Source of the DNA: JANWYT01 sp034437555
GTDB lineage: Bacteria > Chloroflexota > Anaerolineae > Aggregatilineales > Phototrophicaceae
Direction: 5' to 3'
NCBI GenBank assembly: GCA_034437555.1
Contig: DAOTTQ010000064.1
Span: 14,061 to 78,060 of the forward strand
DNA: 64,000 nucleotides
The notes beneath the pieces were generated by a model. That model was given only the letters and a program-made list of their open reading frames with translations, had not been told where the DNA came from and did no database searches. Shown piece after piece: positions 25,146 to 32,684 of this stretch; the first letter of the stretch is position 1, and each line of letters opens with the position of its first letter. The translations under genes and the position numbers were made by a program.

Positions 25146-25637
25146 TTATTCGCGTTCGGTTCTTTCGGCTTGTTCGGCAATACGAAGCGCAGTGGGTGTG
25201 CCAATTTGCCGTAGGGCATAAATGCACGTGGTAAATAAGCCGCGCCTCATGCCCCGCGTAAAGCCAAAACGGTCATTCTTAAAGGTGCTGATATACTCGT
25301 CGGTAACGGCTTTAAGATGAGTAACGGCTTCGGACAAGCGTAATTCTCCCAACGCTTCGGCGCTAGCGGTTTGCACCATTACATCTTGGTGATTTTTAAG
25401 CGTATGAACCAGTGCCGGGAACGTTTCTCTACGCTCACCTATTTTGCCTAGTGCCAAAGCACAGGCAGCGGCTACCAGGGCGGTACGCTCCTTCATGTGT
25501 TCTATCAATAATGGAACTGCCTCTTTGCGCTTCAGGTCTCCAAGTTTTTCGGCGGCAATTTTGCTCATCTCCGCATTAGGTTCTTGTAGTACCTTCAGCC
25601 ACTGTTTTAGGCGTTCATCCTCTACATTGCTGCTCAT
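25146..25637 (-). CDS. short HEAT-repeat protein
   Basis: A 163-residue protein with about four HEAT units (AAEKLGDLKRKEAVPLLIEHM, ALALGKIGERRETFPALVHTL, SAEALGELRLSEAVTHLKAV, and a final ALRQIGTPTALRIAEQAE). The repeat phase matches the downstream 223-residue protein, so the two may have come from one longer protein or pack together. It is divergent from the membrane histidine kinase (start 25831), with a 193-base intergenic region that holds the kinase promoter. Confidence 0.78.
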   Translation of the reverse strand: MSSNVEDERLKQWLKVLQEPNAEMSKIAAEKLGDLKRKEAVPLLIEHMKERTALVAAACALALGKIGERRETFPALVHTLKNHQDVMVQTASAEALGELRLSEAVTHLKAVTDEYISTFKNDRFGFTRGMRRGLFTTCIYALRQIGTPTALRIAEQAERTERE

Positions 25638-25830
25638 GATGACGAAGTTTCCTTAAATGAAAATGATATGTGACAGGTACTGTTATTTTAGTACATTGGC
25701 TTACTTTAGGCAAATAGCGGTTTATCTCGTGATTAGCACATTAGAAAAGTCTTTTATTTTAATTCTAGCACAGTGTAAGTCATGTTATACTTTAGGTGTT
25801 TGCTTAGGTTGGGTTAGAATACGGGTACTC

Positions 25831-27159
25831 ATGATGAATGTAAAAATTATTTTGCGTCTTTATTTAGGAATTAGCCTTCTTTGGGTTGTTCTTAGCGACG
25901 CCCTGGTGTATCAGGCATTCAAAGACATGCCTAGCACAATGGAACTCGTTGGCACGTATAAAGGGAGGGCGTTTGTATTGGTGAGCGCGCTACTCTTGGG
26001 CTATTTGCTACGCCGAGAAATGCGACATAGCGAGAAGGCAAACGCCGCATTGCAAGACATAGAAACCCGCTATCGTGACTTATTTATAGCAAACCCCCTG
26101 CCGATGTGGGTTTTTGAATTGGGAACATATCGCTATCTTGAAGTGAATAATGCTGCCATTGCTAAGTATGGCTATACCCGCGAAGAATTTTTGAAAATGA
26201 CCATTCTTGATATACGCTCCCCCAAAGAACGTGAACGTCTGCTAAAAATCACCTTAGACCGCCCCTTTCCCTATCGCAATGCGGGCGAATGGGTGCATAG
26301 CCTTAAAGATGGTACGCCTATTGACGTTGAAATTATGGTGCATGCGATTGATTATGAGGGGCGTAAAGCAGTGCTTGCCGTGATTCATGACATTACAGAC
26401 CGCAAGAACCTAATGAACGAACAACTTGAAGTTCAGCAGTTACGTGCTTTTATGGAAACCGAAGTTCAGCTAAGAGAGTGGCGCGACAAGTTTTTTGCAG
26501 TCATGGCGCATGAAGTAAGAACGCCCCTAGCCGTGATTAGTGCGGCTTCGTCTATGCTGGCAACCTATGACACCCGCCTTACTGTAGAGCGAAGGCAAGA
26601 TCAATACGAAAAAATCCTGCGCCAAGTGCGCCGAATGACCGACCTCACCGATGATATTATGGGCATGTTGCGCTCTAAAATCCCCACGATGTCCTTCAAA
26701 GAAGACCCCATTAACCTTGTAGAGATGTGCAACCGCATTGCCGAAGACGCGAAAGACTATCTAAAGCCCAATCAAACATGCGATATTGAAGTGCAAGAAC
26801 TAATGCTCATGGTGCTAGGCGATGAAAAACTGCTTGCGCGCGCCCTAGAAAATGTCGTTAAGAACGCCAGCAAATACACGCCAGAGGGCGGACACATTCA
26901 CATTAAGCTATACCACGACGATGACAGTGTCTTTTTAACCATTAGTGACAACGGCATTGGCATTCCCGAAGCCGACCTGCCCAACATCTTCACAGAGTTT
27001 AAGCGTGCTTCTAATGTGGGTGTCATTGAAGGCACAGGGCTAGGGCTTGCCATCACCAAGCAAGCCATTGAACTGCACCATGGAAAAGTAACCGTCCATT
27101 CTAAAGAGCAAGAAGGCACCGTGTTTACTGTCCAATTGCCGTTAGCCAACGCTGGATAA
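25831..27159 (+). CDS. membrane-bound PAS histidine kinase
   Basis: A 442-residue sensor kinase. Two membrane helices (about 5-27 and 46-60) are joined by only a short loop, so the signal is probably sensed in the membrane or by the PAS domain (about 75-195; WVFELGTYRYLEVNNAAI, IHDITDRK). HisKA has His227 in VMAHEVRTPLAV. The ATPase shows ENVVKNASKYTPEGG (N box), ISDNGIGIPEADL (G1) and GTGLGLAITKQAI (G2). Two adjacent ATGs (25831, 25834) follow a weak ribosome site. An extended -10 (TG-T-TATACT, 25783-25791) precedes it by about 40 bases and rules out starts further upstream. It converges with a 35-bp overlap on the long HEAT gene. No response regulator is adjacent. Confidence 0.88.
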   Translation: MMNVKIILRLYLGISLLWVVLSDALVYQAFKDMPSTMELVGTYKGRAFVLVSALLLGYLLRREMRHSEKANAALQDIETRYRDLFIANPLPMWVFELGTYRYLEVNNAAIAKYGYTREEFLKMTILDIRSPKERERLLKITLDRPFPYRNAGEWVHSLKDGTPIDVEIMVHAIDYEGRKAVLAVIHDITDRKNLMNEQLEVQQLRAFMETEVQLREWRDKFFAVMAHEVRTPLAVISAASSMLATYDTRLTVERRQDQYEKILRQVRRMTDLTDDIMGMLRSKIPTMSFKEDPINLVEMCNRIAEDAKDYLKPNQTCDIEVQELMLMVLGDEKLLARALENVVKNASKYTPEGGHIHIKLYHDDDSVFLTISDNGIGIPEADLPNIFTEFKRASNVGVIEGTGLGLAITKQAIELHHGKVTVHSKEQEGTVFTVQLPLANAG

Positions 27160-28564
27160 TGCCCAACGTTAGGGGCGTATTGATGGCTTGCAACGCCCGA
27201 ATGATATAACGATTCAACATCGTGTCCTCATCCGTTAAAACACCCTGTAACGTGGCGATGGCGCGTTCATCGGGCTGTGACCAAAACGATGTCACCGCGC
27301 TACTTTGTACTAAAATATCCGCATCTTGCACGCCAATAAGCACATAGGGGAACGCTTCTTCATCACGTGTCTTGCGCCATAGTGCAATCGCTACGCCTAG
27401 CTTTACCAATCTTTGGGGGCTGTTTTGGGCGTTTTTTAGCGTGCTAACGCCGTCTCTTATTCTACTGAGTGCGCCAACACTCTGGCTCCAAACCCCCATA
27501 TCCTCATCAGCCAACGTAGCAATTAAAGGCGCAACTGCACGCCCCGACCCAATCAGCCCTAAAGTGCGTACTACTTGTCCGCGCATTCGTGGGTTACGCT
27601 GTTTAAGCGCTTGCAGAAGTTCCTCAATAACGCCATGTCCTTCGCCAATCAGGGCTTCAACGGCTTCTTCACGGGTGGCATCGGTGGGGTGGATGAGGGC
27701 GCGTATCATTTCGCGGGTGCGATAAGGCAATAGACGTTCTTGGGCAAGGGGTCGCCAATGCTCTACAGCTTCTAGGGCTTCGGGCGTGCCAATTTGCGTT
27801 AGGGCTTCGGCGGCGTATTGGCACACAAACACATACGCTGATTGGTCTTGTACTTCGCTATAGTCCTCTAGCGAGCGGATGAGGGGCTTAACGGGGTGAT
27901 GATTGCTGGTTTCGCTGGCGGATGCCCCCAACGCCCACGCCGTTTTTGCTCTCACATCAGGATTTTTGTCTTTCAGTAGGTCAATCAGGGGTGAGATAAG
28001 GCTATCGTCGGCAAATTCACCCAATGCCCACGCGGCATTTCCGCGCACGCTGGCTTCTTTGTCGGTCAATAAGCGTTTAAGCGCAGGCAACGCACTCTTT
28101 GCACGTAACGCACCCAATGCCCACGCTGCCACGCTTCGGGTGGTGGGGTCGCGGTGGTCTAAAAGTTCGGTTAGTGGGTCGATGGCTTGGGGGTCGTGGC
28201 TTGCCCCCAGCAGGTACGCGCAACGATTACGAACAAAGGTGTGTGTGTCCTCTAGCCCCTCTATCAACGCCAAAACGGCTTCTTCGGTTCCCATTCGGGC
28301 AAGTGCGGTGGCGGTGCGTTCTCGCACAATCTCGTTAGGGTCGCGCATCATCACCAAAACAGCCTCTTGAAAATCAAGGGCTTTATTGATGCCAAGATTA
28401 GTAACCGCATTCGCCCTTACAGTTGGGTCGGGGTCGTTTAACACGCGGGCAAAGGCAATGCTGACTCTGGCTTCTTTAACGCCACTTAGGGCAATGGATG
28501 CGCTGGCGCGTTTTGACGGGTCGGGGTCTATTAGGTGTTGCAGAAGTGTTTCAATATCGGGCAT
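27125..28564 (-). CDS. long HEAT-repeat protein
   Basis: A 479-residue solenoid of about 14 HEAT/PBS-type repeats of 30-32 residues (NPDVRAKTAWALGASA, DASVRGNAAWALGEF, DPTTRSVAAWALGAL and similar). Its AWALG motifs are the same as those in the shorter HEAT proteins 2 kb away. There is no signal peptide or enzymatic domain. The start at 28564 is the second in-frame ATG-type start and opens directly into the first repeat. The 3' end overlaps that of the histidine kinase gene by 35 bp on the opposite strand. A scaffold for protein complexes is the safest role. Confidence 0.82.
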   Translation of the reverse strand: MPDIETLLQHLIDPDPSKRASASIALSGVKEARVSIAFARVLNDPDPTVRANAVTNLGINKALDFQEAVLVMMRDPNEIVRERTATALARMGTEEAVLALIEGLEDTHTFVRNRCAYLLGASHDPQAIDPLTELLDHRDPTTRSVAAWALGALRAKSALPALKRLLTDKEASVRGNAAWALGEFADDSLISPLIDLLKDKNPDVRAKTAWALGASASETSNHHPVKPLIRSLEDYSEVQDQSAYVFVCQYAAEALTQIGTPEALEAVEHWRPLAQERLLPYRTREMIRALIHPTDATREEAVEALIGEGHGVIEELLQALKQRNPRMRGQVVRTLGLIGSGRAVAPLIATLADEDMGVWSQSVGALSRIRDGVSTLKNAQNSPQRLVKLGVAIALWRKTRDEEAFPYVLIGVQDADILVQSSAVTSFWSQPDERAIATLQGVLTDEDTMLNRYIIRALQAINTPLTLGIIQRWLTAIGQ

Positions 28565-28694
28565 AAAAGGCTTCTCGCTTTTGGGTGACTTTTGGCACAA
28601 ATTTTACCACAAACACCCCTACTCTAAATAGGACGCGCCCTCAATATAAGACAAAGATTATACCCAAAAGTAGACATTCATCACTAACGAGAAC

Positions 28695-28713
28695 ATACCC
28701 TTGTGGGTATAAT
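28695..28713 (+). promoter_or_regulatory. ATACCC-TTGT-GGGTAT palindrome overlapping the rhodanese -10
   Basis: ATACCC (28695-28700) and GGGTAT (28705-28710) form a perfect inverted repeat with a 4-base spacer, and the last half overlaps TATAAT (28708-28713). A-T-A-C-C-C with G-G-G-T-A-T is the form of operators known for the CsoR/CstR/FrmR family, and CstR controls rhodanese genes for sulfide/persulfide detoxification. The regulator itself is not in the window. Confidence 0.4.
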
Positions 28714-28757
28714 ACGTTTTATAAGTTGTCGTGTGAAAGCTTTATCGGAGCGTCTTG

Positions 28758-29207
28758 ATGAAGAATAAATCCCAAACCCAACCACAGAAACGGATATTTC
28801 GGATGGAAAACATCGCCATTCTTTCGGGCTTAGTCGTTGTCGTTTTACTCGCCATGTATCAGTTTACCCCGACAGGTTCGGCAACAGGCACGCTTAATGG
28901 CGGATTTTCCCTAATTAAGCCCACCCAGTATCAAGAAAAAGTAGCTTCACAACCCCACTTCTTAATTGATGTTAGAACACCCGAAGAATTTTCCAGTGGT
29001 CACATTGCGGGGGCTGTCAATATCCCGGTGACATCACTAGAAAGTGCTTTAAGCCAAGTGCCTCGTGATGTGCCTGTAGTGGTGTACTGCCGCAGTGGTA
29101 ACCGTAGTGCATCGGCTTCACGCATTTTACAAAACGCGGGCTATAGCACAGTGTATGACTTGGGCGGCATTATGGAGTGGACAAACAGTGGCTATCCGTT
29201 GCAATAA
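28758..29207 (+). CDS. membrane-anchored rhodanese-domain sulfurtransferase
   Basis: A 149-residue protein: an N-terminal membrane anchor (about 18-36, NIAILSGLVVVVLL), a short linker, then one rhodanese domain (about 55-149). The active site Cys111 lies in YCRSGNRSAS, and the CRSGxRS form suits sulfurtransferase activity. DVRTPEEFSSGHIAGAVNIP is the second signature. It would move sulfane sulfur on the outer side of the membrane if the anchor is oriented N-in. GGAG (28747-28750) precedes an ATG at 28758; a TTG lies in frame just before. A small DUF2892-like membrane protein follows within 70 bases, a pairing known from sulfur-handling loci such as YgaP. Confidence 0.9.
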   Translation: MKNKSQTQPQKRIFRMENIAILSGLVVVVLLAMYQFTPTGSATGTLNGGFSLIKPTQYQEKVASQPHFLIDVRTPEEFSSGHIAGAVNIPVTSLESALSQVPRDVPVVVYCRSGNRSASASRILQNAGYSTVYDLGGIMEWTNSGYPLQ

Positions 29208-29276
29208 ACGCAAAAGCACGGTGCTAAAAGTGTAATTTCACAAATTCGTTTAACTACTTAGAGAAGGAATCTTAAA

Positions 29277-29489
29277 ATGGCATTCGCAAAATTTATGGCA
29301 ACCCCCACAGGACGCATTGCACGCATTGTGGCAGGCATTGCGTTGGTATTGGTTGGGCTTTTGGGTGTACAGGGCGGGCTTGGCGTGGTGATTGCGCTTG
29401 TGGGCGTATTGCCCATTGCCGCAGGAGCGTTTAACTTCTGTGCGATTGCACCCCTCATTGGCGCACCCTTTTTAGGCAAGGATGCCTAA
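29277..29489 (+). CDS. small DUF2892/YgaP-like membrane protein
   Basis: A 70-residue hydrophobic protein. The N-terminal amphipathic part has GRIARIVAGIALVLVG, the usual start of DUF2892 members, then two membrane hairpin helices and a C-terminal NFCAIAPLIG phrase that is also typical. In YgaP the same domain is fused to a rhodanese; here it is a separate gene just downstream of a rhodanese gene. AGAAGGA 10 bases before the ATG is a good ribosome site. Confidence 0.85.
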   Translation: MAFAKFMATPTGRIARIVAGIALVLVGLLGVQGGLGVVIALVGVLPIAAGAFNFCAIAPLIGAPFLGKDA

Positions 29490-29507
29490 CGAACTAACGT
29501 AAACTCC

Positions 29508-29537
29508 TTGACAAATGGGTAAAGATGGGTGTACTGT
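29508..29537 (+). promoter_or_regulatory. promoter of the P450 gene
   Basis: A perfect TTGACA (29508-29513) is followed 18 bases later by TACTGT (29532-29537). The leader would be about 38 bases. The -35 is consensus and the -10 is weak, as in activated or moderately expressed genes. Confidence 0.4.
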
Positions 29538-29582
29538 TTATTTGTGCTATCCTTCACAAATAAGGCTGAGGTAACTACCCCT

Positions 29583-30947
29583 ATGCAAGCAGAATCCACC
29601 ACACTAAAACTTGGCGAAATGCCAAAAACCCGTCTTATCGGGAACATTCGGGAGTTTACATCCGATACGATTGCCTTCATGTTGTCGTCAGTGCAATATG
29701 GCGACCTTGTGAAGGCACATTTTGGGCCCTTTCCGTTTTATATTGTCAATCACCCCGACATTGCTCAAGAAGTCTTTGTGACAAAGTCGCAAAGCGTGAT
29801 GAAATCTGCCGTCACCAGAAGGTCTTTGTATCAGGCAGTAGGCGATGGCTTGTTTACCAGTAATGGCGATTTTTGGAAGCGTCAGCGCAAATTAGCGCAG
29901 CCCGCCTTTCATACCAAGCGTATTGCCAATTACGCCGACGTTATGTCGGAGTATACCCATGAGGCAACCAACAAATGGCAAGATGGCGTGCCCATCGAGA
30001 TGGAACGCGAGATGAGCTACCTGACCATGCAAATTATTGCAAAGACGGTGTTTGATGCTCACGTGGATGGCGAAGATGAAATGAGTGCCGCTGTGCGTAC
30101 CATGCTAAGAGTAGTAGACAACCGCTTTAATCGCCTGATTTCTATTCCTGAATGGTTGCCTACCGCAGAAAACCGCGACATGAAGAAGGGCATGGCTGTT
30201 CTGGACAAAGCCATCCAATCTTTTATTGATGAACGGCGCAAAAGCCAAGAGGACAAGGGCGACTTATTGGCAATGCTAATGGCAGCCCAAGACGAAGAAA
30301 ACGGCATCGGCATGACCGACAAGCAGTTACGCGATGAGTGCCTTACGATTTTCGGTGCAGGACACGAAACAACCTCTACCGCGCTCACTTGGACGTTCTA
30401 TTTGCTCTCACAACACCCCGAAGTAGAAGAAAAACTGCATCAAGAATTGGATAGTGTGCTGGGGGGACGTTTGCCCGCCTTTGAAGATTTACGCCGTTTG
30501 CCCTACACCGACATGGTGTTCAAAGAAGCCATGCGCCTCTATCCGCCAGCATGGGGCTTAACCCGTGATACAATAGCCGACGTGGAGCTAGGCGGGATTC
30601 CTGTTAAAAAGGGGTCTACGGTGTTTATTAACATCATTGGCATGCACCACAATGAAGCGTATTTCCCCAATGCCAAAGCCTTTAGCCCCGAACGCTTTAG
30701 CCCCGAAAACGAAAAGTCCATTCCAAAGTACGCTTATTTGCCATTTGGGGCGGGTCCGCGGGTGTGCATTGGCAATAGCTTCGCCAGCATGGAAGGGTGC
30801 TTAATCACGGCAACCGTCGCGCAGAAATGGCGTTTTAGCCTGCCTAAAGGCTTTAATGTGCGTGCAGTGCGGATGTTTACGCTACGTCCAGAAAACGGTA
30901 TGGTGCTTGTGCCTTCTTTGCGCCAGCCCATTTTACAAGAAAGCTAA
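29583..30947 (+). CDS. cytochrome P450 (CYP4/CYP102-like bacterial type)
   Basis: A 454-residue heme monooxygenase. The I-helix oxygen-activation motif is GAGHETTSTALTW. The K-helix E-x-x-R reads KEAMRLYPPAWG. The heme-binding loop is FGAGPRVCIGNSFA, with Cys395 as the iron ligand, and PERFS precedes it. No membrane anchor or fused reductase is present. The type and heme-loop form fit the group that hydroxylates fatty acids or alkanes, but the substrate is unknown. A ferredoxin-NADP reductase lies at 52.6 kb and could supply electrons, which is speculation. The ATG at 29583 was chosen over an upstream one that would fall on the promoter. A small gene starts 2 bases after its stop. Confidence 0.93.
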   Translation: MQAESTTLKLGEMPKTRLIGNIREFTSDTIAFMLSSVQYGDLVKAHFGPFPFYIVNHPDIAQEVFVTKSQSVMKSAVTRRSLYQAVGDGLFTSNGDFWKRQRKLAQPAFHTKRIANYADVMSEYTHEATNKWQDGVPIEMEREMSYLTMQIIAKTVFDAHVDGEDEMSAAVRTMLRVVDNRFNRLISIPEWLPTAENRDMKKGMAVLDKAIQSFIDERRKSQEDKGDLLAMLMAAQDEENGIGMTDKQLRDECLTIFGAGHETTSTALTWTFYLLSQHPEVEEKLHQELDSVLGGRLPAFEDLRRLPYTDMVFKEAMRLYPPAWGLTRDTIADVELGGIPVKKGSTVFINIIGMHHNEAYFPNAKAFSPERFSPENEKSIPKYAYLPFGAGPRVCIGNSFASMEGCLITATVAQKWRFSLPKGFNVRAVRMFTLRPENGMVLVPSLRQPILQES

Positions 30948-30949
30948 CG

Positions 30950-31420
30950 ATGATTCGCACACTCTCACAAGTGGGGCGCGTGATACGTGCCTTCTTTAAG
31001 GCGTGGGCGTTGGTGCTAACAGGGCGGGCGATTACACCAAAAGCACGCCCCCATCCCGAAGTATGGGCGTGGGTAGAAGACGGTGAAAAGCGCATTGATA
31101 CTGTGTACCGCATTGCCGACAAACTGGGCTATGACCTTGAGAAGCGCAAAGGCATTACGCTCACCATAGACAAGCGTCCAATAGCAATGGAGACGATATT
31201 GGCAGCCGTTAGACATAATCTCACTCGTGAATATCCGTCACTTTTAGCATCGGGTTTAGAGTATTCGCTTCTAACACTTCGTTCATTTAACATCAACGAC
31301 CAGCACCGAATTGAACGCTTAGGTGAATTGGAAATTTTCGCAAATACACCGCTGAATGGGGCAATTCAAGCCCTTTCGCACCACTTAAGCGTTTTACCAT
31401 TGGCTGAGGGCGATGTTTAG
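30950..31420 (+). CDS. conserved-looking protein of unknown function, coupled to P450
   Basis: A 156-residue protein starting 2 bases after the P450 stop, so it is almost surely in the same transcript and translationally coupled. It has an amphipathic N-terminus (VGRVIRAFFKAWALVLTG), a central charged part (DKLGYDLEKRKGITLTIDK) and a helical C-terminus ending in LPLAEGDV. There is no recognised domain, signal peptide or metal site. The first 20 residues may associate with the membrane. Function unknown; a partner of the P450 is suggested by position only. Confidence 0.6.
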   Translation: MIRTLSQVGRVIRAFFKAWALVLTGRAITPKARPHPEVWAWVEDGEKRIDTVYRIADKLGYDLEKRKGITLTIDKRPIAMETILAAVRHNLTREYPSLLASGLEYSLLTLRSFNINDQHRIERLGELEIFANTPLNGAIQALSHHLSVLPLAEGDV

Positions 31421-31496
31421 CGGGTTCTCATGTGGCGCAAAGGTTAGAGTTTTCAAACATATCAAGAAATTGATGGTAAATCTTAACACTAGCCTA

Positions 31497-31525
31497 TTGT
31501 GTAAATAAAAAAACTCGTGTACTAT
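31497..31525 (+). promoter_or_regulatory. promoter of the Flp pilin gene
   Basis: TTGTGT (31497-31502) and TACTAT (31520-31525) with a 17-base spacer. The leader of about 46 bases ends in a consensus AGGAGG (31565-31570). Confidence 0.45.
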
Positions 31526-31577
31526 GAATATAAGGTTCATAAAGAACCGCTTTCATCAATTTCCAGGAGGTCTTATC

Positions 31578-31736
31578 ATGTTGTATCGTCCCCAGAATGA
31601 AGAAGGTCAAGGCTTAGTAGAATACGCTTTGATCCTCGTGTTAGTAGCCGTTGTTGTAATTGTGATCTTGGCAATCCTTGGCCCAGCCATCGCCAACATC
31701 TTCAGCAACTTGGTTGCAAACTTCAACCAACAGTAA
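31578..31736 (+). CDS. Flp/Fap-type prepilin
   Basis: A 52-residue prepilin of the Tad/Flp type IVb class. The leader is ten residues (ending E-E-G); the processing site is G|QGLVEY with Glu at mature position 5, followed by a 22-residue hydrophobic helix (LILVLVAVVVIVILAILG) and a short polar tail ending in FNQQ. It is a monocistron: promoter at 31497, consensus ribosome site AGGAGG 7 bases before the ATG, and a strong terminator at 31763. None of the Tad secretion genes is in the window, so assembly would depend on genes elsewhere. The very strong translation signal suggests high expression. Confidence 0.92.
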   Translation: MLYRPQNEEGQGLVEYALILVLVAVVVIVILAILGPAIANIFSNLVANFNQQ

Positions 31737-31762
31737 TTTTTGGAGACAATCCTCCAAGAAAC

Positions 31763-31787
31763 GGGCGACCTTCGGGTCGCCCTTTCT
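31763..31787 (+). terminator. UUCG-loop intrinsic terminator of the pilin gene
   Basis: GGGCGACC (31763-31770), TTCG loop, GGTCGCCC (31775-31782), then TTTCT. A perfect 8-bp stem with a stable tetraloop. Confidence 0.9.
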
Positions 31788-31849
31788 GTTTCTATAGCCT
31801 GTTGCTCTTTAGAAACACCCCCACGCAAGACCGATAACATCCGCCTTAG

Positions 31850-32605
31850 CTAATGCCCGCCATCTACTTTTGTAACCAAAATAGGCTTATCACCGTTGAT
31901 AATCACGGTATGTTCAAATTGCGCGGAGACGGTGCGGTCTGTGGTATATAGCGTCCAACCGTCTTTAGCGGTTTTAATGCGCCCACGCCCCAAATTAAAA
32001 AACGGCTCTATTGTCACGACCATGCCTTCTTTTAGCACATCGTCATAGCGTCGCGTAAAGTAATTGGGAATGGTGGGTTCTTCGTGGATGTGTCGCCCCA
32101 CGCCATGCCCATTAAGCTCTTTTAAGATGCTATAGCGTTCTCGTTTTGCCACGCCTTCAATGGCACGGCTAATTTCAAACACACGCGCCCCTTGCTTGGC
32201 TTGGTAAATGCCGTCGTACAGGGCTTCGGCGGTGTTTTCTAGCAGGCGCTTGTGCTTAGGGTTATGGGGTGGTACTAGCATACTTGCGCCTGTATCTGCC
32301 CAATAGCCCTCCAAAATGGCACTTACGTCAATGTTTACCACATCACCGCCCTTAATGACGCGGTTAGAAGGGATACCATGCGCGGCTTCTTCGTTGATGC
32401 TAATGCAGGTAGTGCCGGGAAACTCATAAGCGGTGATAGGCGCAGAGAGCGCATCATGCTCCTTAAGGAACTTTGCGCCAATTTGGTCTAGCTCACGGGT
32501 GGTAATGCCTTCTCGCACATGGCGCACCATGTGTTGTAGGGTAAGCCCGCAGATTTGCCCAATGCGTTGGATGCCATCTAAATCTTTTTGCGATTCAATA
32601 ATCAC
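31850..32605 (-). CDS. map: type I methionine aminopeptidase
   Basis: The protein removes N-terminal Met from nascent chains. It is of the pita-bread fold. The five metal ligands are in VNIDVSAILEGYWADTGAS (two Asp), NGHGVGRHIHEEP (His), IEPF (Glu) and FEHT (Glu). The start is chosen as GTG at 32605, giving 251 residues whose opening, VIIESQKDLDGIQRIGQ, matches the usual first helix. A TTG at 32632 would lie at the transcription start of a minus-strand TATAAT (32642-32647), so it is less likely; GTG at 32617 is a further option. The gene converges on the pilin terminator and is divergent from a glycosyltransferase. Confidence 0.95.
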   Translation of the reverse strand: MIIESQKDLDGIQRIGQICGLTLQHMVRHVREGITTRELDQIGAKFLKEHDALSAPITAYEFPGTTCISINEEAAHGIPSNRVIKGGDVVNIDVSAILEGYWADTGASMLVPPHNPKHKRLLENTAEALYDGIYQAKQGARVFEISRAIEGVAKRERYSILKELNGHGVGRHIHEEPTIPNYFTRRYDDVLKEGMVVTIEPFFNLGRGRIKTAKDGWTLYTTDRTVSAQFEHTVIINGDKPILVTKVDGGH

Positions 32606-32684
32606 GACTGCTGTCACTCTTTCTTTAACCAAACAACCGCTATTATAGAGACAAGCCCGCGTTTATTAAACGGAGAACTACGCT

